A model generated the notes under the pieces. It was not told the DNA's origin. It made no database searches and worked only from the letters and a program-made list of their open reading frames with translations. A stretch of DNA of 64,000 nt from Planctomycetaceae bacterium. GTDB lineage: Bacteria; Planctomycetota; Phycisphaerae; Phycisphaerales; SM1A02. The position numbers and the translations under genes were made by a program. The stretch lies in NCBI GenBank assembly GCA_027490145.1, contig JAIXYQ010000009.1, positions 124,001-188,000 of the forward strand, given 5' to 3'. Below are positions 24,662-31,963 of the stretch, piece by piece. Position 1 is the first letter of the stretch, and every line of letters begins with the position of its first letter.

Positions 24662-26341
24662 ATGCAACGATTCCTGGTGATCACGCTGCCGCACTGGTCG
24701 GTCACGGCACGTGCGCGCCTGGTCCAGGCGCCGGTGGTGATCGTGGTCCGCCGCAAGGGGGCGCTCGTGGTGCATGCCGCCAGCCGACTGGCGCGCGCGG
24801 ATGGCGTGCAGCGCGGCATGCCACTGGCCCAGGCCAAGGCGCTCGTGCAAGGCGAACCGCACGAACTGGAACATGATCCTGGCGCCGACCGTCGTGCACT
24901 GCACGCCTTGGCACGCTGGTGCCAACGGATCTCGCCCTTGGTCCACATCGTGCACGATGACGATCATGCTGCCCTCGTCATCGACCTGACGGGCCTGGAA
25001 CGCGTGCATCGCGGCGAGGATCGCCTGCTCGCACGGCTGCGCGCGCACATGGATCGCCTGAGGGTCGAGTGCACCCTGTGGACCGCCTCCACGCAGGCGG
25101 CTGCCGGCGCCGCGGGCTGGGCTGCACCGAGCGGCCACGACGGCATCATCAAGCACGGCGAGGAACGCTGGCGCACGCGCGCCTGCACGGTCGATGCCCT
25201 ACGGATCGACCGTGAACTCGTGGCCATGCTGCATGAAGTCAACGTGCGCACGATCGATGACCTTCGGCAGGTGCAGCGCGCCCAGGTTGCCGCACGATTC
25301 GGCCAGCGCCTGCTTGATCGGCTCGATGCCATCCAGGGGCTGGTGCTCGAACCGTTCCGGGCGGTCCGCAGCGTTCCCGATGTGCAGGGCCACGTCGTCT
25401 TCGACGGACCGTGCCCGCAGGTCGAGGCGCTCTGCCGAGCAGTGCAGTCCTGCTTCGAACAGGCCTGCATGCACCTGCGGGATCGAAGCCGCGGTGCCCG
25501 CACCTTCACGGTGCGCGTGCAGTGCTGTGACCTTCCGCGCCATGCATGGACCATCCGCTGCACGCAGCCGATCCAGTCATGGGATGCCGTGCGTCCGCTC
25601 GTGCTGCCTTCCCTGCAGGATCTTCCGCTTGGACATGGCGTCGAACAGGTGCACGTGGTGGCGCGCAGCCTGCGACGCATGGCTCCGGTCCAGGGTGGCC
25701 TGCAGGGCCATGCCGCCGCACGTGATCACGGCGCACTCTGGCTCGACAGCCTGCGTGAGCGGTTCGGTCCCGATGCCGTGCGTGTTCCCCGTGCTCGCGC
25801 CGTGCGTTGCCATGCATGGCGGCACGACAGCGTGTCGATCGAGGCCTGCACCATGAACCAGGATGGCATGGAGGTCTCCGACAACGCGGATGGGGTCGGC
25901 GGTGTGGAGGTCGTCGGGGGCGTGGATGGCGTCGATCCACGCCGTGCATGCGTGCATCCACTGGCCAGCGAGCCGTCATGCCTGTGGCCACGGGCTGAGC
26001 GCATCGTGCCGCAGGCACCCGATCGCCTGGATGCTCCATGGCCCGTTCCACCCATTCGATTCCACTGGCGCGGCACCGCCTGGCACGTCATGGACTGCCA
26101 GGGGCCACAGCGACTGGTCGGTGCATGGTGGCAGGAGCACGATCCCGGCACATGCGACCACTGGCGCGTGCATGCCCGACGATCGGGAACGGTGCATCAC
26201 GGCATGGCTCGAGCCCATCCCGTGGAACCATCGCTCGGTCACGACGTGATGGCCGAGGACGACGACGGCTGCAACCACGCCTGGTTGGCGCTGGTCAGGC
26301 ACGACGACGGGTCGTGGTGGGTGCAGGGAGCATGGACATGA
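24662..26341 (+). CDS. imuB: ImuB, inactive Y-family polymerase homologue
   Basis: A 559-residue DinB/UmuC-like protein. ImuB proteins have lost polymerase catalysis and serve as the hub joining ImuA, DnaE2 and the beta clamp. The N-terminal motif I is FLVITLPHWSV rather than the acidic DxD, and the third motif reads LVIDLTGLERVHRGE, as in ImuB. Helix-hairpin and little-finger regions follow. Where ImuB normally has a QxxLF-type clamp-binding motif the sequence reads VQGGLQG (near residue ~345), so clamp binding may be weak or placed elsewhere. The stop overlaps the dnaE2 ATG (ATGA at 26338-26341). Confidence 0.88.
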   Translation: MQRFLVITLPHWSVTARARLVQAPVVIVVRRKGALVVHAASRLARADGVQRGMPLAQAKALVQGEPHELEHDPGADRRALHALARWCQRISPLVHIVHDDDHAALVIDLTGLERVHRGEDRLLARLRAHMDRLRVECTLWTASTQAAAGAAGWAAPSGHDGIIKHGEERWRTRACTVDALRIDRELVAMLHEVNVRTIDDLRQVQRAQVAARFGQRLLDRLDAIQGLVLEPFRAVRSVPDVQGHVVFDGPCPQVEALCRAVQSCFEQACMHLRDRSRGARTFTVRVQCCDLPRHAWTIRCTQPIQSWDAVRPLVLPSLQDLPLGHGVEQVHVVARSLRRMAPVQGGLQGHAAARDHGALWLDSLRERFGPDAVRVPRARAVRCHAWRHDSVSIEACTMNQDGMEVSDNADGVGGVEVVGGVDGVDPRRACVHPLASEPSCLWPRAERIVPQAPDRLDAPWPVPPIRFHWRGTAWHVMDCQGPQRLVGAWWQEHDPGTCDHWRVHARRSGTVHHGMARAHPVEPSLGHDVMAEDDDGCNHAWLALVRHDDGSWWVQGAWT

Positions 26342-29300
26342 GTGCATCGCTCCATCCCGGGGCGTCGGTCGCGTTGGACGTCATCAGTTCATTCAGCTTC
26401 CTGGAGGGTGCAAGCCAGCCCGAGGAACTGGTGCGGCAAGCGGCGGCCCTCGGCCTGCACACGATCGCCATCGCCGATCGCCACACCTTGGCCGGTGCGG
26501 TACGAACGCACGTCGCCGCACGCGAAGCGGGGATCCAGGCGATCGTGGGTGCGCGGATCAATGTGGGCATCGAGATGGGGGGCGATGCCGGGATCGATGC
26601 CGGCGCCACCATGACCAACGATGACCATTCCGCGGGCGATGCCATGGTTGGTGCTGGGGCCATCGACCTGATCCTGCTGTGCATGGATCACGGCGGCTAC
26701 AGCAGGCTCTGCCAACTCATCACGCTCAGGCATGCGGGTGCAAAGCGCCTGACCTGGCATGACCTCGATGGCCGGCTCGATGGACTGCAGGTGATCGTCG
26801 TACCCAGACGGGGCCTTCAGTTGGTCACGTCGACGTTCCACCATGCGGTGGCGGACCTGTCACGGCGCGCACCGGGTCGCGTGTCGCTGGCGCTCTCGCA
26901 CACGGCCGAGGGTGATGACCATCACCGCTGGTGGCAGACCTGCGCGCTGGCCGAACATGTCGGCATGCCGGTGGTCGCCACGCATCCGGCGCACATGCAT
27001 GCTCCGGAGCGGCAGGTGGCCCACGATGTCCTGTGCTGCATCCGCCACGGAACCACGCTCGAGCGCGCAGGGGCCCTGCTTGCCCCCAACGCCGAGCGAT
27101 TCCTGCGCCCACCGCGCGATCTGCAGTCCATCCATGGTCATGTGCCCCATGCCTTGGATCGCGCGCACGCCATCGCCGTGGCCTGCGCGGGGTTCGACCT
27201 TGGGCAGGTCAGGCACCGTTCACCGCGCGAACTCGTGCCCGAGGGCCATACCCCCATGTCATGGTTGCGCGTGCGCACCTGGCAGGGGGCGGCCGAGCGG
27301 CATCCCGATGGCGTGCCCGAGCGTGTGCGTACGCTGATCGAACATGAATTCACCCTGATCGAGGAGCTCGACTATGCACCGTTCTTCCTGACCGTCGACG
27401 ACATCGTGCGCTTTGCGCGATCACGCGGGATCCTCTGCCAAGGGCGTGGTGCCGCCGCCAACAGTGCCGTGTGCTGGTGCCTGGGGATCACCGCGGTGGA
27501 TCCCGCCCGCGTCGACATGCTGTTCGAGCGCTTCGTGAGCCGCGAGCGCAACGAGCCTCCCGACATCGACGTGGACTTCGAGCACGAGCGCCGCGAGGAA
27601 GTGATCCAGTACATCTATCGGCGCTTCGGCCGCGAGCGTGCCGCGCTCTGCGCCGAGGCCGTCTGCATGCGTGGGCGCATGGCCGTGCGCGAGGTCGCCA
27701 AGGCCATGGGTTTCCCGGCCGATGCGGTCGACCGCATGGCACGCGGCATCGACCGCTGGATGGGACATGGCGACCGCGGCGACGACCGGGTCTCGATCCT
27801 TTCGGCACTCGAGGAAGCGGGATTCAGGCCGGGCGACCACGGCATCACCCAACTCGCCTCGATCGCTGCCACCCTCATCGGGTTCCCACGGCACCTGTCG
27901 CAGCACGTCGGTGGCTTCGTCCTCAGCGATGAACCCCTCTGCAACCTCGTCCCCGTGCGCGATGCCGCCATGCCCGGGCGCAGCATCATCGAATGGGACA
28001 AGGACGACATCGAGGCCATGGGAATCCTGAAGGTCGACGTGCTCGCCCTGGGCATGCTCACCTGCATCCGCAAGGCGCTCGACATGGTTGCACGCTGCGG
28101 CCGTCCCATGGCCATGCACCAGGTGCCGGCCGAGGATGCTGCGACCTACGACATGCTCTGCCGGGCCGACAGCGTCGGCGTGTTCCAGGTCGAGAGCCGT
28201 GCGCAGATGAGCATGCTGCCGCGCCTCAGGCCGCGGCGCTGGTACGACCTCGTGGTCCAGGTGGCCATCGTCCGGCCCGGGCCGATCCACGGCAAGATGG
28301 TCCATCCATACCTGCGGCGCCGCAGCGGCCGGGAGCCGATCGAATTCCCCGACGAGGGCGTACGGCGCGTGCTCGAGCGCACCCTCGGCGTGCCACTCTT
28401 CCAGGAACAAGCCATGGCACTTGCCGTGGTCGCAGCCGGGTTCACGGCTGGAGAGGCCGATGCCCTGCGCCGGGCGATCGCTGCGTGGAAGCGGCGCGGC
28501 GACGAGATCGCACGCTTCGAGTCCAGGCTCATCCACGGCATGGTCGACCGTGGTTACGGCCAGGAGTTCGCCCAACAGGTCTTCACGCAGATCAAGGGCT
28601 TTTCCGGCTACGGATTCCCTGAGAGCCACGCCGCGAGCTTCGCGCACCTGGTCTACGTGAGTGCATGGCTCAAGTGCCATCATCCTGCCGCATTCACCGC
28701 AGCGCTCCTCAACAGCCAGCCCATGGGGTTCTATGCGCCGGCGCAACTCGTGCGCGATGCGCAGGAGCACGGCGTGCAGGTGCGCCAGGTCGATGCCGTG
28801 CACAGCGACTGGGACTGCACCCTCGAACGGCATGGTCCAACGCATGGTTCGGCAGGGGCGGTCGTTGGATCACCCGTGGCATCGCGCGGTTCGCATCATG
28901 CCGATCCGCCGCAGTCCGGCTGGGCCATCCGACTGGGCATGCGCATGGTGCGCGGACTCTCCGAGCGCGATGCCCTGGCGATCCATCAGTCCGTGCGCGA
29001 GCATGGGCCGCGCCAGGGGATGATGTCGCTGTGGCGCACCAGCCGTGCCAGCCTCGCGTCGCTTCGGGCGCTTGCCCGTGCCGATGCCTTCCGTGGGATG
29101 GGGCTCGATCGGCAGCAGGCGCTCTGGCAGGTCCGCGCACTCAAGGAGCACGATGGACCGCTGCATGAGCAGTGGGTCGCCTCGTCCGTGCGCAGCAGCG
29201 CCACCCTCTGGGACACGCTCGAGGAACCGGCGGAACTGCCGCCGGTCACGGCGCCAGCCACGGTCCTTGCGGATTACGGCTCCACCGGCCTGAGCCTGAA

Positions 29301-29685
29301 GGCCCATCCGATCTCGTTCCTGCGCGGCTGGCTCGCACGGCAGGGGTGCGTGCCATGTGCGCTCGCACGCTGCGAGCAGGCGCTGCCCACGCGCAGCCGT
29401 GCGGCGATGGCGGGCCTGGTGCTCGTTCGCCAGCGGCCCTCGACCGCCAAGGGCACGATGTTCCTGACGATCGAGGATGAATCCGGATCGGCGAACGTGA
29501 TCGTTCGCCCCGAGGTCCATGACCGTTTCCGTCGCGCGATCCGCGCGAGTTCGGCGGTGATCGTGCGCGGTCGCATCGAGCGCCGTGACGGCGTGTCGCA
29601 CCTGCTCGCGCGGAGCGTGCAGGGGATCGACGATGCCCGCGCCACGCACGGGCCGATCACCACGCATTCACGGGATTTCCACTGA
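26338..29685 (+). CDS. dnaE2: Error-prone DNA polymerase III alpha subunit DnaE2
   Basis: A 1115-residue C-family polymerase for translesion synthesis, working with ImuA and ImuB. It has an N-terminal PHP domain (SSFSFLEGASQPEELV), the palm with catalytic aspartates (PPDIDVDFEHERREE; a later KVDVLALGMLT), and a C-terminal OB fold (STAKGTMFLTIEDESGSANV). The PHP HxH metal motif reads D-x-I here, so PHP metal binding is probably lost. A Gly/Asp/Met-rich insert of ~25 residues lies near residue 85. It is translationally coupled to imuB by ATGA; ATG 26332 is an alternative start. Confidence 0.95.
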   Translation: MSASLHPGASVALDVISSFSFLEGASQPEELVRQAAALGLHTIAIADRHTLAGAVRTHVAAREAGIQAIVGARINVGIEMGGDAGIDAGATMTNDDHSAGDAMVGAGAIDLILLCMDHGGYSRLCQLITLRHAGAKRLTWHDLDGRLDGLQVIVVPRRGLQLVTSTFHHAVADLSRRAPGRVSLALSHTAEGDDHHRWWQTCALAEHVGMPVVATHPAHMHAPERQVAHDVLCCIRHGTTLERAGALLAPNAERFLRPPRDLQSIHGHVPHALDRAHAIAVACAGFDLGQVRHRSPRELVPEGHTPMSWLRVRTWQGAAERHPDGVPERVRTLIEHEFTLIEELDYAPFFLTVDDIVRFARSRGILCQGRGAAANSAVCWCLGITAVDPARVDMLFERFVSRERNEPPDIDVDFEHERREEVIQYIYRRFGRERAALCAEAVCMRGRMAVREVAKAMGFPADAVDRMARGIDRWMGHGDRGDDRVSILSALEEAGFRPGDHGITQLASIAATLIGFPRHLSQHVGGFVLSDEPLCNLVPVRDAAMPGRSIIEWDKDDIEAMGILKVDVLALGMLTCIRKALDMVARCGRPMAMHQVPAEDAATYDMLCRADSVGVFQVESRAQMSMLPRLRPRRWYDLVVQVAIVRPGPIHGKMVHPYLRRRSGREPIEFPDEGVRRVLERTLGVPLFQEQAMALAVVAAGFTAGEADALRRAIAAWKRRGDEIARFESRLIHGMVDRGYGQEFAQQVFTQIKGFSGYGFPESHAASFAHLVYVSAWLKCHHPAAFTAALLNSQPMGFYAPAQLVRDAQEHGVQVRQVDAVHSDWDCTLERHGPTHGSAGAVVGSPVASRGSHHADPPQSGWAIRLGMRMVRGLSERDALAIHQSVREHGPRQGMMSLWRTSRASLASLRALARADAFRGMGLDRQQALWQVRALKEHDGPLHEQWVASSVRSSATLWDTLEEPAELPPVTAPATVLADYGSTGLSLKAHPISFLRGWLARQGCVPCALARCEQALPTRSRAAMAGLVLVRQRPSTAKGTMFLTIEDESGSANVIVRPEVHDRFRRAIRASSAVIVRGRIERRDGVSHLLARSVQGIDDARATHGPITTHSRDFH

Positions 29686-29695
29686 GCCCCAGGCG

Positions 29696-30994
29696 TCAGT
29701 TGCGCGGCTTGGGGCCGCGCAGCAGGTACGCGGGGGGGATGCGCGGCGCCGGCCCCGGGTCCCACTGGCCGACGCCGCGATCGATCATCACGCACGTCAG
29801 GTAGTCCATGAGCTGACAGCTCGGATCGACGCCGCCCGCGCGGATCCAGCCCCACATGCCCGGGTACTGCACCGGTGGCTGCGGCTGCATCGCCGGAAGG
29901 AAGTCATGCGAGATCGGCGCGCGGTAGTTGAGATAGGCCCACGTCCCGAAGCGCTCCCACGGCTTGCGCACATCGAGCGACTTCGCACCATTGACGTAGA
30001 TCCGGTCGGGGTCGAATGGCATCCATCCGGCACCCGGGAGGTAGGCCTCGGCCCAGCAGCCGAGCCTGAACTGCGGCATGCCGCCGGTGATCGTCCCTTG
30101 CGGCGCCTCGATCATGCCCAGGACGGGGCGCGCCGGGATCCCGGCGGCGCGCAGGGTCGCGACGCACGCCGCGCAGAGGTCGTAGACCGAGCCCTTGCGT
30201 GCTTCCATGGCGCCGGCGGCACCCTGCAGCTGGAAGCCGCGTGTGGCCGTCGTGTCGGTGATGTTGCCGAAGCTGTCGATGCCGCGGAACCACAGCACCG
30301 TGTGCCGCACCAGGTCCTTGATGGCGAGCCAGATCGGCACGTCCTTGAGCGCGCCGCCCGAGACCGACTGCACGTGCTGCGTGAAGCGCGGATCGTCGCT
30401 CTCGATCGCCACCGACGGCTTGAGCCATGGTTCGACCTCCGACGGCCACGAACGCGGCCAGGTGACGCGTTGCGCCTGATCCTCGTCAAGGAGGCTCGAC
30501 CAGACCTGGACCCGCCACTGGAGCTCCCACTGGATCGACTGGCAACTCACCGCACCGGTGTCCAGCGTGACCAGGCGTGCGCCGCCCAGTGAGTCCGCCA
30601 TCGAGACGGGGATCGTCCGTCGCACGCCGCCATTCAGGGTGGCGGTTGCCCGCAGGCTCGCCGGATCCACGCGCGACCAGGTGTCGAGCGTGGACATCGA
30701 GAGCACCAGGCGATTGGTCGTCAACCGCATGGTCTCGGTATTGCTGGCCACATCGCCCTCCTGGAACGCGGGGATGCCCAGGACCTGCACGCGGTAGGTC
30801 ATGTCGTAAAGCCAAGGGTCGACCCGCCATGCGGGTGGGTTCGGCGGCCGTCCGGCCAGGTCGCTCACGCCCGGTGCCGGAGGCGGCGACTGTTGGAACG
30901 TGGGCCACGGCAATCCCGCCACGAGGGCCGCCCCGAGGAAGCCACGCCGGCCGATCGGGCATGCGTACTCCTGTTCGCGCGGTGCCTGCTGCAT
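29696..30994 (-). CDS. Tat-exported transglutaminase-like protein with altered catalytic positions
   Basis: A 432-residue protein with a twin-arginine-like signal (IGRRGFLGAALVAG). Residues ~255-330 match the transglutaminase-like fold (LRAAGIPARPVLG, AEAYLPGAGWMPFDPD). In the usual alignment the catalytic Cys (GxC) falls on Val in KGSVYDL, and the His of HAW falls on Gly in LGCWAEA; the Asp in PFDPD remains. Two nearby cysteines (LCAAC) could compensate. It is therefore either inactive or differently built. It follows the MlaE-like permease gene by 4 bp on the same strand, suggesting an operon and an envelope role. Function unknown. Confidence 0.78.
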   Translation of the reverse strand: MQQAPREQEYACPIGRRGFLGAALVAGLPWPTFQQSPPPAPGVSDLAGRPPNPPAWRVDPWLYDMTYRVQVLGIPAFQEGDVASNTETMRLTTNRLVLSMSTLDTWSRVDPASLRATATLNGGVRRTIPVSMADSLGGARLVTLDTGAVSCQSIQWELQWRVQVWSSLLDEDQAQRVTWPRSWPSEVEPWLKPSVAIESDDPRFTQHVQSVSGGALKDVPIWLAIKDLVRHTVLWFRGIDSFGNITDTTATRGFQLQGAAGAMEARKGSVYDLCAACVATLRAAGIPARPVLGMIEAPQGTITGGMPQFRLGCWAEAYLPGAGWMPFDPDRIYVNGAKSLDVRKPWERFGTWAYLNYRAPISHDFLPAMQPQPPVQYPGMWGWIRAGGVDPSCQLMDYLTCVMIDRGVGQWDPGPAPRIPPAYLLRGPKPRN

Positions 30995-30998
30995 GGCC

Positions 30999-31829
30999 TC
31001 AGCCGAAGACGCTCGGTGCGTCGGGCACCAGGATGATGAACATGGTGTTGAGGAACTCGGCCAGGACGAGATTGGCCGCGATGATGGCGATGAAGCTGGT
31101 GACGAACGAACTCGTCGCTGCCTGACCGACGCCGGCGGCGCCAGGCTGGCAGGTGAAGCCGCGGTAGCACGCGATGGCACCGATGCAGAGACCGAAGACC
31201 GTGGCCTTGACGAGACCGTTGATCGGATCGAGCAGGTAAACGATCTGCTGGACGTAGTGCCAGAATTCCGCATCCGCGACGCCGAAGACCCGGACCGTGA
31301 CGAGCCACGCTCCGGCGGTCCCCAACGCATCACTGATGATCGTCAGCAGGGGAGTCATGATGACGCATGCCACGATGCGGGGAACGACCAGGATCCGGAT
31401 CGGATCGGCATCCATCGCGCGCATCGCATCGAGTTGCTCCGTGATGCGCATGGTGCCCAGTTCGGCGCTGAGCGCGCCGCCCACGCGACCGGCCACCATG
31501 ACCGCACTGAGCACCGGGCCGATCTGCTTGCAGACGCTCACCACGATGACGCCACCGATGCGGTCCTCCTGGCCGATCGCCTGGAACTGATCGAAGCCCT
31601 CGAGCGCCAGGATCATGCCGATGAACGCGCCCGTGATCCCGACCACGGGAATCGACAGCACCCCGACGGAATAGAGCTGCGGGAAGATCAGGCTCGGCCG
31701 CAGGCAGCGAGCCGGGTGGGCAACCAATCGCTGCAGGGCGGCCAGGAAGAACTGCATGAAGTCGCCGAAGCCCGACACGGCGTCGTACGTGGCTGAGCCG
31801 ACCTTGGAGACTGCAGGGACGACGGGCAT
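30999..31829 (-). CDS. mlaE: MlaE/YrbE-type ABC transporter permease
   Basis: A 276-residue inner-membrane permease of the MlaE family, which with an ATPase (MlaF) and an MCE-domain protein (MlaD) moves phospholipids between membranes. Family blocks are SIPVVGITGAFIGMILAL, GPVLSAVMVAGRVGGALSAE, RITEQLDAMRAM, and about five to six membrane segments. mlaF and mlaD are not adjacent; instead the transglutaminase-like gene follows 4 bp downstream. A -10-like TACGCT lies 6 nt before the ATG and no Shine-Dalgarno is seen, so a leaderless start is likely. Confidence 0.9.
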   Translation of the reverse strand: MPVVPAVSKVGSATYDAVSGFGDFMQFFLAALQRLVAHPARCLRPSLIFPQLYSVGVLSIPVVGITGAFIGMILALEGFDQFQAIGQEDRIGGVIVVSVCKQIGPVLSAVMVAGRVGGALSAELGTMRITEQLDAMRAMDADPIRILVVPRIVACVIMTPLLTIISDALGTAGAWLVTVRVFGVADAEFWHYVQQIVYLLDPINGLVKATVFGLCIGAIACYRGFTCQPGAAGVGQAATSSFVTSFIAIIAANLVLAEFLNTMFIILVPDAPSVFG

Positions 31830-31835
31830 GGGCGG

Positions 31836-31841
31836 AGCGTA
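31836..31841 (-). promoter_or_regulatory. -10-like hexamer 6 nt before the mlaE start
   Basis: Reads TACGCT on the minus strand, then GC-rich 6 nt, then the ATG at 31829. No ribosome-binding site fits between. Confidence 0.45.
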
Positions 31842-31901
31842 CCCCGGCTCCCGCGGTCGCCGCCCTCGGCGGTTCCGGGAACCGGATGTTGGGTCCAGAC
31901 C

Positions 31902-31937
31902 AAAGGAAGCGGGCGCCCGGTGAGACCGGGCGCCCGC
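31902..31937 (-). terminator. Rho-independent terminator
   Basis: A perfect 12-bp stem (GCGGGCGCCCGG/CCGGGCGCCCGC) with a 5-nt loop, followed on the minus strand by TTCCTTT. It lies ~26 bp after the stop of the lamin-tail-domain gene. Confidence 0.88.
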
Positions 31938-31963
31938 GACGGCAAGCAGGGATCAGCGAGCCG

